Source: Deltaproteobacteria bacterium | GTDB taxonomy: Bacteria > Bdellovibrionota_C > UBA2361 > J135 | DNA: 64,000 nt | Direction of reading: 5' to 3' | Assembly: GCA_020635175.1 (NCBI GenBank) | Contig: JACKAH010000003.1 | Span: 1-64,000, forward strand | Shown: piece after piece, positions 17,402-27,400 of the stretch | Layout: each line of letters begins with the position of its first letter | How positions within the stretch are numbered: position 1 is the first letter of the stretch | Made by a program: the position numbers and the translations under genes | Notes under the pieces: generated by a model | Seen by the model: only the letters and a program-made list of their open reading frames with translations | Databases searched by the model: none | What the model was told of the DNA's origin: nothing

Positions 17402-17923
17402 CAGGGTATTTCCATACTTTCTTTCTGAGCTGGCTTTGAAGTGCGTTAGTTTTAGCTCTTCGTATTCTTTTGGGTCTATCTGCACAATGATTTTTCCCCC
17501 AGCTTTTACTAAGCTTGGTCTCTCTGCAATCGAACGCATCGCCTCTTCCCAAAGGCCTTTGTACTGTGGCGGTGCTACATATATCAGATCGTAGTTTTCT
17601 TCTGTTCTTTTAAGAAACTTAAATGCGTCTTGATGATGGACGCTAGCTTTAGCAGTTAGGTTCGTGGCTTCTAAGTTTTTGTTTATTACTTCAATCGCTT
17701 TTTTCTCAAGGTCTAAGAACGTACAATGTGCGGCTCCTTGGCTAAGAGCTTCGATCCCTACGGATCCACTGCCGGCAAAGAGGTCTAAGATTTTGATCCC
17801 CTCAATCTCAGGGCGAAGGATATCAAAAAGGGAGGTGCGGACTCTATCAAGTATAGGGCGTGTTGTATCGCCAGGAACTGATAAAAGTTTTTTGCCTTTC
17901 GCGCTGCCTGCCACTATTCGCAT
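17378..17923 (-). CDS. rsmD: 16S rRNA (guanine966-N2)-methyltransferase
   Basis: A 181-residue RsmD-type enzyme: 'MRIVAGSAKGKKLLSVPGD' at the N-terminus, 'TRPILDRVRTSLFDIL', and SAM-binding motif I 'ILDLFAGSGSVGIEALSQGA'. The catalytic tetrapeptide, usually D/N-P-P-Y/F, here reads A-P-P-Q-Y ('YVAPPQYKGLW'), a variant that I also associate with cyanobacterial and plastid-type RsmD proteins. Base methylation at G966 in the 30S subunit is inferred from the family. Confidence 0.88.
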   Translation of the reverse strand: MRIVAGSAKGKKLLSVPGDTTRPILDRVRTSLFDILRPEIEGIKILDLFAGSGSVGIEALSQGAAHCTFLDLEKKAIEVINKNLEATNLTAKASVHHQDAFKFLKRTEENYDLIYVAPPQYKGLWEEAMRSIAERPSLVKAGGKIIVQIDPKEYEELKLTHFKASSERKYGNTLLIFFEKV

Positions 17924-18018
17924 GTTGCACCAGATCTGTGTTGTTTAGGGATAAAAACATGCCTAGCCATCTGCATCAATGGATTTACAAGTTTACGGCT
18001 GAGCATTATCTAATGATT

Positions 18019-19368
18019 CTAGTATAGGGAGCGGTTTACGTCCCAGTTCTCTAGATATTCTCTTACAAAAGCTAAATACGAGCCACCCAATGCTCCATCA
18101 ACGACACGGTGGTCATATGACAGTGTTAGGTAAACCATCTCTCGTATTGCAATTGCATCGTTGATAACAAGAGGACGTTTCTTAATAGCACCAAGGCTTA
18201 GAATCGCAAGTTGTGGTTGGTTAATGATTGGGTATCCAATCATAGTTCCAAACACTCCAGGGTTAGTTACTGTAAAAGTACCGCCAGCGACATCATCTGG
18301 AAGTAGTTTTTTGCTACGAGCTCTTTCAGCAAGATCGTTTAACTGACGAGCAATCCCTACAATGTTAAGCTCTTCTGCTCTTTTAATAACTGGGACGATT
18401 AGCCCCTTAGTTCCAAGAGCAACAGCACACCCAAGATTAACATGCTTCTTAAGAATTACTGTATTTCCATTAACAGATGCGTTGATCTCAGGAAATTCAA
18501 CCAGTCCTTTAACAGCAGCTTCCAAAAAGAAAGGGGTAAAGCTAAGTTTAAAACCTTCCTTCTCAACGAACTCTGACTGGTGAGCTTTTCTCCACTTAGA
18601 AATATTAGTTACATCTACTTCCTGTACAGAATAGACGTGTGGGCTTGTATGCTTAGACATCACCATGTGGTTTGCAATGGCCTGTCTCATGTTGTCCATT
18701 GGAACAATTTTTGTACCTTCAGGTGTCCAACCAGTTCCTGCTGGTAGCTCTGTTCTCGCTTTCTGAGGAGCAGAAACAGCTGGAGGTTGTGAAGCAACTT
18801 GAGTTGGCTGTGGAGCTGGCGCATGTGTTGCTGCAGGAGCTCCTCCTCTGGTTGCTATGTAAGCGTTAAAGTCATCTTTGGTAACTCTACCACCGGCTCC
18901 AGTCCCTGGAATATTGTCTAACTCTGCCATTGAGATGCCATGTTTGCTTGCAAGGCTTTTAACAAGTGGCGAGTAAAATTTTCCAGACGTTGATACTTCA
19001 GCTGGGTGTCCAACATGTCCGTTACTTGCTGGTTGTGGTGCCGCATGTGTTACAGGTTGTGGAGTTGGCTCTGGCTCTGGTTCAGCAGCTGGTGTTGGTT
19101 GTGGTGTCGCAGCGACTGCGCCAGCTGATGCTTCCGTATCAATAGTTGCGATCTTTTGTTTAACAGGAACAACATCTCCTTCGTTAAAGAGCACTTCAGA
19201 AAGTACGCCTGCCGCAGGTGAAGGGATCTCTGAGTCTACTTTGTCAGTAGAGATCTCTAAGATCATTTCATCTTTAGAAACTTTTTCGCCAGGCTGCTTG
19301 AGCCACTTTAGGATAGTAGCCTCTGCGATTGATTCTCCCATCTGAGGCATAACCATATCTACTTTCAT
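18019..19368 (-). CDS. 2-oxoacid dehydrogenase E2 component (dihydrolipoyl acyltransferase)
   Basis: A 449-residue E2 core protein. One N-terminal lipoyl domain (residues 1-77) carries Lys43 in 'EISTDKVDSEIPSP'. A Pro/Ala-rich linker follows, then a peripheral subunit-binding domain (about 130-170, 'SPLVKSLASKHGISMAELDN'), a second linker, and the catalytic domain from about 210 with His420 in 'LSYDHRVVDGALGG'. It transfers the acyl group from lipoamide to CoA. The fused E1 gene lies 45 nt upstream; lipB and lpdA precede it, so the complex and its lipoylation are encoded together. Pyruvate or branched-chain 2-oxoacids are both possible substrates. Confidence 0.93.
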   Translation of the reverse strand: MKVDMVMPQMGESIAEATILKWLKQPGEKVSKDEMILEISTDKVDSEIPSPAAGVLSEVLFNEGDVVPVKQKIATIDTEASAGAVAATPQPTPAAEPEPEPTPQPVTHAAPQPASNGHVGHPAEVSTSGKFYSPLVKSLASKHGISMAELDNIPGTGAGGRVTKDDFNAYIATRGGAPAATHAPAPQPTQVASQPPAVSAPQKARTELPAGTGWTPEGTKIVPMDNMRQAIANHMVMSKHTSPHVYSVQEVDVTNISKWRKAHQSEFVEKEGFKLSFTPFFLEAAVKGLVEFPEINASVNGNTVILKKHVNLGCAVALGTKGLIVPVIKRAEELNIVGIARQLNDLAERARSKKLLPDDVAGGTFTVTNPGVFGTMIGYPIINQPQLAILSLGAIKKRPLVINDAIAIREMVYLTLSYDHRVVDGALGGSYLAFVREYLENWDVNRSLY

Positions 19369-19413
19369 CTATATCTCCTGTAGAATTTACGGCACTAAGT
19401 TATCATTAAAGCG

Positions 19414-21462
19414 TTAAAACGCAATAAGATCTCTGAGGGCATTTAGGACATCTTCGTTTTGAGGAAGTATTACCTTCTCTAAAATTGGCGAATGTGGCAC
19501 AGCTGCAACATTTTTCATTCCTACACGTTTAATAGGAGCGTCAAGCTGTTGAAAACATTGATCGCTTATCTGAGCAGCTATCTCTGCTCCAAATCCACCG
19601 AATAAAACATCTTCATGCGCAATCAAAACTCTATTTGTCTTGTTAACACTTTCAAAGATGGTTTCTGTATCAAGTGGTGAGATAGTTCTGATATCAACCA
19701 CCTCGACAGAGACACCCTCTGCAGCCATAGCTTCAGCAGCGAGTAGACTCTTTTGAACTAATGCACCCCAGGTGACAATAGTTGCGTCTGTTCCTTCTCT
19801 AACAATTTTTGCTTTTCCAATTGGAGTTAGGTAATCGCTATCTCCCTCTGGGCCTTTAGCGTAGACCTGACGATAGAGTCCTTTATGTTCGAGGAACAGT
19901 ACAGGATCATTTGCTCTAATCGCAGACTTTAAGAGTCCTTTGGCGTCAGTTGCGTTTGATGGATAAAGTACAATTAGGCCAGGGAAGTGCGCAAATGTGG
20001 CCTCAATATTTTGTGAGTGATAACAGGCACCATGAATATATCCACCCACAGGAACCCTAATAACTGCTGGACAGGTCCAATCTCCAGCTGAACGGTAGTT
20101 CATCATCGCAAGTTCGTTTCTGATCTGCATCATGGCAGTCCAGATATAGTCGCCAAACTGGATTTCGGAGACAGCTTTTAATCCTCTAGTGGCAAGTCCA
20201 ATTGAGACACCTGCAATCGAACTTTCAGCTAATGGTGCATTAAAGCAGCGTTTGTCGCCAAACTTTTTAGTTAGGTCAGTCGTGACAGTAAACACACCAC
20301 CTTTTCCATGAGCTACATCTTGTCCAAATATAAACATATCTGGATTTCTTTCCATCTCCTCATGCAGGGCGTGGTTAAGCGCATCTACGATAAAGATATC
20401 TTCAGCTTGCGGAGTCTCTGGTTCAGGAACGTAACTTGGATATTCCTCTTTGAGAGTAAATTCAGTTGGGTTAGATGGATCTGGATCTGGTTGAGCTTCT
20501 GCCCACTCAGCATCCTCATCAATTTGAGACTTAATCTCTGCTTCAAGCTCGTCTAACTTCTTAGCAGTTGCAACCTTACTTCTAACTAAGTACCGCTTGA
20601 AGGCTGGCAATGGATCTCTTTTTTGCTCATTAGCAATGTCTTCTTCAGTTCTGTATTTTTTATGGTTATCAGAAATTGAGTGACTCTGAAGCCGTGGTAC
20701 GTGTGCTTCAATTACTGTTGGGCCATCTCCCTTGATTGCGCGCTTGTATGCTTCTTCAAGCACGTCATAACAATCTAGGAAGTCAGTTCCGTCAATTGAA
20801 TAGCGCATTAAGTTTTCGTATCCAGCACTAATATCGAAAACGTCTCCAGCATGTTGTTCGCTGACTGGAACTGAAATTGCGTAGCCATTGTTTTGTACTA
20901 AAATAATAACTGGAAGCTTTTCTCTCGATGCCCAGTTAAGTGCTTCGTGAAAGTCTCCCTGCGCAGCAGTTCCTTCGCCTAGTGAAACGTAAACTACCTC
21001 TTTTAACTTTTTGAGTTTTGCGCCCATTGCACAACCAACAGCTTGTAATAATTGTGTGCCAGTAGGGGAGCTTTGGCTAACAACTCTTAGATCTTTATGA
21101 CCATAGTGCATCGGCATTTGTCTACCGTGAGAACTTGGGTCTCCCTCCTTGTTCATCGCGTTCATAAGGAGTTCTTTTGCTGTAGTTCCAAGACCGACCA
21201 TTAATGCCATGTCGCGGTAGTAAGGGTAGAACCAGTCTTTTGCAGGTTTAAAGACTTGTGATGCTGCAATTTGAACAGCTTCGTGTCCTGCACAACCTAT
21301 TTGGAAGTGGCACTTATTCTGTTTATAAAGGGTGATTGTTTTCTCATCTATCAGACGAGCGCTTAACATGTCTGTGTAAGCTTTTAAGAGACTTTTCTTT
21401 GAGATTTTCGCTTGCTGTTTCTTTTTATCTACAACTTTTAGCTGAGTAACCTTCTTCGTCAT
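19414..21462 (-). CDS. Fused E1 alpha-beta 2-oxoacid dehydrogenase
   Basis: A 682-residue fusion of the E1 alpha and beta subunits, normally two proteins. The alpha part (about 1-345) has the thiamine-diphosphate motif 'YVSLGEGTAAQGDFHEALNW...NN' and the phosphorylation-loop-like 'RLQSHSISDNHKKY'. After an acidic linker (about 315-355) the beta part begins at 'IFIVDALNHALHEEMERNPD', with 'VFTVTTDLTKKFGDKRCFNA', 'PLAESSIAGVSIGLATRGLK' and the C-terminal 'IAHEDVLFGGFGAEIAAQI'. It decarboxylates a 2-oxoacid and reductively acylates the E2 lipoyl group. The start overlaps the end of lipB by 38 nt. Confidence 0.93.
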   Translation of the reverse strand: MTKKVTQLKVVDKKKQQAKISKKSLLKAYTDMLSARLIDEKTITLYKQNKCHFQIGCAGHEAVQIAASQVFKPAKDWFYPYYRDMALMVGLGTTAKELLMNAMNKEGDPSSHGRQMPMHYGHKDLRVVSQSSPTGTQLLQAVGCAMGAKLKKLKEVVYVSLGEGTAAQGDFHEALNWASREKLPVIILVQNNGYAISVPVSEQHAGDVFDISAGYENLMRYSIDGTDFLDCYDVLEEAYKRAIKGDGPTVIEAHVPRLQSHSISDNHKKYRTEEDIANEQKRDPLPAFKRYLVRSKVATAKKLDELEAEIKSQIDEDAEWAEAQPDPDPSNPTEFTLKEEYPSYVPEPETPQAEDIFIVDALNHALHEEMERNPDMFIFGQDVAHGKGGVFTVTTDLTKKFGDKRCFNAPLAESSIAGVSIGLATRGLKAVSEIQFGDYIWTAMMQIRNELAMMNYRSAGDWTCPAVIRVPVGGYIHGACYHSQNIEATFAHFPGLIVLYPSNATDAKGLLKSAIRANDPVLFLEHKGLYRQVYAKGPEGDSDYLTPIGKAKIVREGTDATIVTWGALVQKSLLAAEAMAAEGVSVEVVDIRTISPLDTETIFESVNKTNRVLIAHEDVLFGGFGAEIAAQISDQCFQQLDAPIKRVGMKNVAAVPHSPILEKVILPQNEDVLNALRDLIAF

Positions 21463-22177
21463 TTATCTCTCCATTATCGTTATATGCAAGGAGTTCTCGA
21501 AACCACTTCTCCATCCTGATTCGAGCAACACTTATATCCGCCTTGCCGCCTAGTTCTTCTACAGAAGTAATCTGTATATCTTTAAACCCACAAGGATTTA
21601 TCAGCCCGAATCCGTCACTGCAATCTTTGATATTCAAAGACAACCCATGCAGAGTGCACCATCTAGAAATTCGAACTCCGATGGATGCGATCTTTGCTCG
21701 TTCCTGGTGATCAGGCGTAAGTCCTACATTATTATAATTCTTAACACCGTTAGTCCAGACTCCGGTCAGACCACAGATTGTAAAAGATTCTACGCTTAAG
21801 TCTTTTAAAGTATTGATAATAATTAGCTCGAGTGTACGTAAATACCAGCCGACATCGCGACGCTTTCGCTTAAGATCTAAGATTGGATAGGCCACAAGCT
21901 GGCCAGGCCCATGATAGGTGACGTCTCCACCACGTTCTATCTCAAATAGCTCAACCCCCTTTTTCTTAAGCTCTTCTTTTGAGAGAAGCACATTATCAGG
22001 TTTTGCACTTCGACCGATTGTGATTGTTGGAGTGTGTTCACAAAAGATAAGGGTGTCATGACCAGTTCCATCTAAGAGTTTTCTCTGAAGTTCTTTTTGG
22101 AGTGTCCAAGCCTCCTGGTAGGGACAGAGCCCTAAGTCCATAGTGACTAAGTCTGAAGGTGGAGTTTTCTCAAGCAT
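21425..22177 (-). CDS. lipB: Octanoyl-ACP:protein N-octanoyltransferase
   Basis: Moves octanoyl groups from acyl carrier protein to the lipoyl-domain lysine, the first step of lipoate assembly. The signature 'RGGDVTYHGPGQLVAYP' (residues 82-98) is complete. Catalytic Lys162 ('AKIASIGVRI') and Cys196 ('LINPCGF') are present. The 250-residue length includes a short C-terminal tail that overlaps the E1 coding sequence. Its place between lpdA and E1-E2 makes the E2 of this operon its evident target. Confidence 0.95.
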   Translation of the reverse strand: MLEKTPPSDLVTMDLGLCPYQEAWTLQKELQRKLLDGTGHDTLIFCEHTPTITIGRSAKPDNVLLSKEELKKKGVELFEIERGGDVTYHGPGQLVAYPILDLKRKRRDVGWYLRTLELIIINTLKDLSVESFTICGLTGVWTNGVKNYNNVGLTPDHQERAKIASIGVRISRWCTLHGLSLNIKDCSDGFGLINPCGFKDIQITSVEELGGKADISVARIRMEKWFRELLAYNDNGEINDEEGYSAKSCR

Positions 22178-22240
22178 TTAAATCCTATGGTTAACTTGGG
22201 CTATTAAAGCACATCTATATCTGAAACTAAAATTTCATGA

Positions 22241-22429
22241 ACCTTTTCGAGAGGATTAGTTGAGGGAGCTCACCAAAAGCTTAGGGAAAATGGGGTGCTT
22301 CGAGTAATCAATATTGTTGGTAACGATAACCAAGCAGCTATAGATTTCGCTTTAGCGCTTGGTTATCGACAGTCATCTGAACGAGGAAGGGTTACTGTCC
22401 AGATGACAATAGATTTAGATCCACTTTAG
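22241..22429 (+). pseudogene. Remnant of a GNAT acetyltransferase (C-terminal fragment)
   Basis: A 62-codon plus-strand frame bounded upstream by TGA (22238-22240) and without a usable start codon. Its translation shows the second half of a GNAT fold: 'RGLVEGAHQKLRENGVLRV' resembles the acetyl-CoA pyrophosphate loop and helix, and 'GNDNQAAIDFALALGYRQ' is the typical end of the fold. It runs antisense to its neighbours in the lpdA-lipB gap and ends in a 4-nt interlock with the lpdA stop. The N-terminal half is missing, so it is read as gene decay. Confidence 0.6.
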
Positions 22430-23826
22430 AAGTTTATTGGCCTTCCAAGTGCAGCAGCCATAGCCTCCATCATGGATTCAGATAGAGTCGGATGCGGGTG
22501 AATCGTATCAACAACACTAGAAGCGATACCTTCATGAGTCCTAATTACTGCAGCTTCTGCGATAAGCTCAGTGGCCTCGCTATGAAGTATGTGAACTCCT
22601 AGAACCTCGCCAATCTCGTCATCGATAATTACCTTACACATTCCATCAGGCTCTCCAATGGCAACAGCCTTACCGATCGCTGTGAATGGGATTTTACCAA
22701 CGCGGTACTTAATACCTTTCTCTTTACAGGCCTGTTCTGTGAGTCCGATTGATGCAACTTGTGGTTGGCAATAAGTACAGCCAGGGATGTTGTCGTATTT
22801 CATCGGGTGGTGAGCTTTTCCACAAGCAGCTTCTGCAGCAATGATTCCTTCATGGCTAGCTTTGTGAGCAAGCATTGGTGCACCAATCACATCTCCAATT
22901 GCAAAATGATTTGGAACATTTGTTCTTAGGAATTCGTCAGCTTTGATAAAGCCACGCTGATCAGTCGCTATTTTTGCTTTATCAAGTCCAATCTTTTCAG
23001 TATTTGGAACAACTCCTATTGCGACTAGACAGGTATCACCACTCCATTTCTCTTCACCCTTATCTGTCTTAATTGTAACGGAAACAGTTTTGCCTGTTTG
23101 CTTCAAGTCTTCTAGCTTAACCCCTGTCATGATTGTCATGCCCTGCTTGGTTAATACGCGCTCAAGCCCCTTAGCTATCTCATTGTCTTCGACAGGCAGA
23201 ATCTGTGGAAGCATCTCAACAACAGTTACTTTCGTGCCAAAAGAGTTAAAGAAATAAGCAAATTCCATCCCGATTGCTCCGGCACCAATTACTAACAATT
23301 TTTGCGGAAGCACTTTATGCTCAAGCATAGTTCTGTAGGTATGAACTGCTTTGCCATCAACTTCTAAATTAGGAAGAGTTCTAGCTCTTGCTCCTGTGGC
23401 AATGATTATATCTTTGTAGGTAAAAGTGTTCTGTCCACCTTTATTATCTGTAACTGTTAAGCGATTTCCACCTTGAAGTTCACCAAAGCCGTTAATAATT
23501 TCGACCTTGTTTTTTTTCATTAGGTAATTTACGCCACCTTCCATCTTAGCAGCAACGCCACGTGAGCGTTCGATTACTTTTGGAAAATCCAATTTTACAT
23601 TTGTTGTACTGAAGCCAAACTCTTCGCTGCGTTTAATGTCATGAAAGAGGTGTGCAGATTTAAGAAGAGCTTTACTTGGTATACATCCCCAGTTAAGACA
23701 AACTCCACCGAGTTCGCTTTTTTCAACGATGGTAACTTTTCTTCCAAGTTGCGAAGCTCTAATTGCAGCAACATAACCACCAGGGCCAGAACCGAGAACG
23801 ACTAAATCTTTTGCTTGAGTACTCAT
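22426..23826 (-). CDS. lpdA: Dihydrolipoyl dehydrogenase (E3)
   Basis: FAD-dependent disulfide oxidoreductase that reoxidises dihydrolipoamide on E2 and reduces NAD. The 466-residue protein has the FAD-binding 'VVLGSGPGGYVAAIRASQLG', the redox-active pair Cys43/Cys48 in 'GGVCLNWGCIPSKALL', the NAD-binding 'LLVIGAGAIGMEFAYFFNSF', and the C-terminal His-Glu dyad in 'DTIHPHPTLSESMMEA'. It is the first gene of the minus-strand lpdA-lipB-E1-E2 series; about 250 nt holding the GNAT remnant separate it from lipB. Confidence 0.96.
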   Translation of the reverse strand: MSTQAKDLVVLGSGPGGYVAAIRASQLGRKVTIVEKSELGGVCLNWGCIPSKALLKSAHLFHDIKRSEEFGFSTTNVKLDFPKVIERSRGVAAKMEGGVNYLMKKNKVEIINGFGELQGGNRLTVTDNKGGQNTFTYKDIIIATGARARTLPNLEVDGKAVHTYRTMLEHKVLPQKLLVIGAGAIGMEFAYFFNSFGTKVTVVEMLPQILPVEDNEIAKGLERVLTKQGMTIMTGVKLEDLKQTGKTVSVTIKTDKGEEKWSGDTCLVAIGVVPNTEKIGLDKAKIATDQRGFIKADEFLRTNVPNHFAIGDVIGAPMLAHKASHEGIIAAEAACGKAHHPMKYDNIPGCTYCQPQVASIGLTEQACKEKGIKYRVGKIPFTAIGKAVAIGEPDGMCKVIIDDEIGEVLGVHILHSEATELIAEAAVIRTHEGIASSVVDTIHPHPTLSESMMEAMAAALGRPINF

Positions 23827-23988
23827 AGTTTTGAAATCCTATAACATGTCGATTTTGCATCACATTAGCCAAAAGAGAGCAAAATTCCAACAGGTCTAAT
23901 TAGATTTGGAAAATAAATTAAATATCAGTTGGTTATAGTGCTGAAGCACTTGCAAAGGTTGATAAAGATTGCGTAAAGTCGTGGGCCT

Positions 23989-24357
23989 ATGACTGTTAAT
24001 ATGTATATAGCTACATTTGCTTGGGCCTGCATGCTTTTAGGTTTTCTGCGCCGTCATGACAGAGCTAAGCATGTGCCGTTAATGTTAACGGCGATTTTTA
24101 CTGATATTGCCCTCGTCCTTTACTTGCAGATTACGAGAGAAGCTATTCAAAAGGCAGTTAGCTTTACCTTAGAAATGCTGCAGATGATTCATATCGGCTT
24201 TTCTACCGTAGCGCTTTTACTTTACTTTCCAGTTCTATTTTTGGGCTTTAAGTTGCTCAAAGGCCATGATGTTAAGAAATGGCACGTCAGATTTGCTTTG
24301 ACCGCTTTTTTCTTTCGCACGATGGGCTTTTTCTTTATGTTCTCGATGCTTGAGTAG
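23989..24357 (+). CDS. DUF420-like small membrane protein
   Basis: A 122-residue protein with four predicted transmembrane helices and His residues near helix ends ('RRHDRAKHVPL', 'LQMIHIGFST', 'GHDVKKWHVRFAL'), as in the DUF420/YozB-type family often found near cytochrome oxidase assembly genes. No oxidase gene is in the window, so any link to heme or copper handling is family inference only. It is transcribed divergently from lpdA. Confidence 0.6.
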   Translation: MTVNMYIATFAWACMLLGFLRRHDRAKHVPLMLTAIFTDIALVLYLQITREAIQKAVSFTLEMLQMIHIGFSTVALLLYFPVLFLGFKLLKGHDVKKWHVRFALTAFFFRTMGFFFMFSMLE

Positions 24358-24485
24358 ATCCGAATAAAGCTAAGTGAAATTAGAGGCTTAGGCCCACTTT
24401 ACAATGGCACATCTGCCATAAGATTCAGCATAACTTTAGTAAGCAATTTTGCAGTTTTTTAACTGGTTTTTAGGAGTCTAGGTAC

Positions 24486-27400
24486 TTGGCAAAACTCATC
24501 CTCGAGAATGCGCTCGAAACTCAACTAGATAACGATGCTAACCAAGCTGGGACTCAATCAGATCCTGATATCACTGAACTATCTCCTCATCGTTCTCAAA
24601 TTCAAAGAGCAGCACTCCAAGAACAAAACAGAATTGAACAAGCCAGAAATGAGATAGCCCAAGACGAAGAGCTGATAGTTGATCAAGATCGTAAACGAAG
24701 AGAACGAGAAGATCAGATTGAGAGAGAAGAGCTTCGCATGGCAGAAGCTGTTTCTAGAGATGCATTACAGCATGATTTACAAAATGTGCCTCAGAGTCGC
24801 GAGAGAAAACAGGAACGCTTAGCTGAATTGAATCAGGCGATCGAATTGGCAGTTGATAGTGTTTATGACTCTAGTGGAGTTGATGGCTATGAACTTCGCC
24901 TCAGTTATTCCGAGATGCTTCAGGAGAAATTAGAACTAGAGCAGTCGTTAGGAGTAGCTTTTAATAGTCAAGTTTTTGAAGAGCTTAGTAGCATCGTTGA
25001 TGAGCTAGTAATAGATTCAGAAGATCTAAACCAGGGATTTCCACTGGGGCGAATGAGGAATTTTGTTAATTTTAGCAGATCTCTTGCACATGATGATTCA
25101 CTAAGCAATGAGGTGAGGCGTGATGCATTGTACCTGTCGCGTGTCTTTTCTGAAGACTTTTCAAAGAATCAGAAGCTTGATTTAACTCTAGCAGAACGAA
25201 CTGAACTTCGCTTCCAGGTTGCTGAAGATCGTTTATACGCCGCTAGGCATCCTCAAGTATTTAAGGAGAATGGACAGTTTCCGTCAGAGCAAATAACTAG
25301 AGTTCGAACTTTAGCAATTGCTGCTGGTAATGATATTGGCGAATACCTGAGAGACAATCCAAACGATCTAAAAGCACAATCCTTAATGCTTAGAATTCTT
25401 GAAACGACGAAGGATATAGAGTCTAACGGTTATCCTTTCAAGGAATACGCCTGGGATATTGCTAAAGAGCTAAGAGATGCAGAGCAAAACTCAGTAGGAA
25501 GTCTTTCGCAATATATTCCAGATGCAGAGCAGGAATATATCTCAAGACTAGTCCGTAATTTTACCTCTTTAGAAGTAGAACCAGAGACTGAAGCTGCAGA
25601 GTATAAAGCACAAGGGCTGTTAGCCTTGGCGCGGATGGCAAAAGATCAAGAAAAGCCTGAGTTAGCGCTTAGATTTACCGAGCAAGCACTTACGCTATCA
25701 ACTTCTGAATCAACCATTGCAGATGCAGCTAGAAACTTCGGTTCATTAGGCCAAACAGAGCGCGCTTTAGAGCTAAGCAGTCAGCTTCAACAATCAGAGG
25801 AGCTTAAGCGTGAGACAAATCAGAGCATAGCAGAGAGCTTTGTTGAAACAGATATAACCATGCGTCAATACGCAGCAAGAGCAGATTCACTCGCGTCTCG
25901 CTCAAGTGAGCTAAGATCAGAACTGTTTACTAGATGCCTAAATTCTTCAATTAGAGAGTACAATGTTGAAAGAATCACTGAAGAAGGAGTGCTTGAACTT
26001 GGAGAAGATGTATCTACAAAATATCTCATAGCAAGTAATTTTGGAATCAAAGAATCACAAGTTACATCGATACATTTGCAGAGGTTTGCTGCTACTAATC
26101 CTGAGCTTGCAGAGCTGATACTAAATCAAGAAAAGCTACCCGCAGGATCCGTTGTTATCTTATCTGCAACTCCTGCAGGAGCGGAGTTAGAGCGTGTAAA
26201 CCTGGAAGCCCAAATATTAGCTCTAGAACAAGCAATGGATCCAGAAACTTTAATTGGATTTGAAGGTGAAACTGCTCTATCAGAAAGAGAACTAGCAACT
26301 GCTCACGAGATGTTAGCCGTCCTTGAGTCAAATTTAGAGCATGCAAGAACTCAGGAAACCTTGGCAAAGGAGTTAGCTGCTTTTTCTGATGTTGCAGAGG
26401 AAGCACTTGCTTTAGCTACGCATGGTCAAGCTTCAGAGGCTTCAGAGCTTTTAAGAGAACATGATTTACTCTTGAGCCAAGTCGAGAGTAACGATCCGCA
26501 GATTCTTGAGTTAACTGCTGATCTAAGGCAGCAACTTGTCTTAATGGAATCCCAAGCCTGGGCTCAATCTGCCGAGCTTCATTTAAAAGAGAGAGACTAC
26601 ACACAGTTCGAAAATGAGATGAATCAAAGTATCGAAGCAATGCAGAGGTTGGTTGCTTCTGGAGAACTGTCTTCTCAGGAAAAGCTTAATTACTCGGATG
26701 TCTTAATTTCTCTCTCCATTAAAAAAATTGCAGGACTAAAAGAGAATCCTGCACATGATGATTATGCATTTGAATCTCAATGGGAAGAAGGCATTCGTAA
26801 TGAGAGAATCTATGATAGAAGTCGCAACGAGCATCTGCGATTACTCTCAGAGATAGAACGAACCACCAATAATGCTCTGCAAGTTTTAGATGGTCTCAAG
26901 GAATACAATTCAGATTACGCTCTATCTAGAAGCACCTATCTGCAAACTTACATGTGGGGCTCAAAAGCTGAACTACATGATTTAGTTGGGCAAGTAGAGC
27001 TTGCTCAGAAAGACTATGAACAGCAGCTTTTAGTAAGTGTTGGATTAGATCAAGCGCATTTAAGCCCGAATTTAGAGATTACACTGTCAGATCAAAATGA
27101 ACGTTTAGGTTGGTTTAGTAGTATATACTCTGGAACTGATGTTGGAGCACTCTCTGATTCTCAACTTGCGCAGATAGGATCGCATTTTGAATCCTTGCCG
27201 CAGGATCAGCAAAGAGTGTTTTTAGCTTTGGCAAGTAATTATGCAGATTACTGTGGCCAAAACGGCTTTACTACGGAACTGCATGTAGTAAGCCAAGTTT
27301 TTGAACGAATTAGCTCTGATTGTCGGGAGAAGGCTGCGCTGACAAGTGATCCTGATATGCAGGACAGATACCTTTCTATGGTAGTAGAGTCAGAGCTTGC

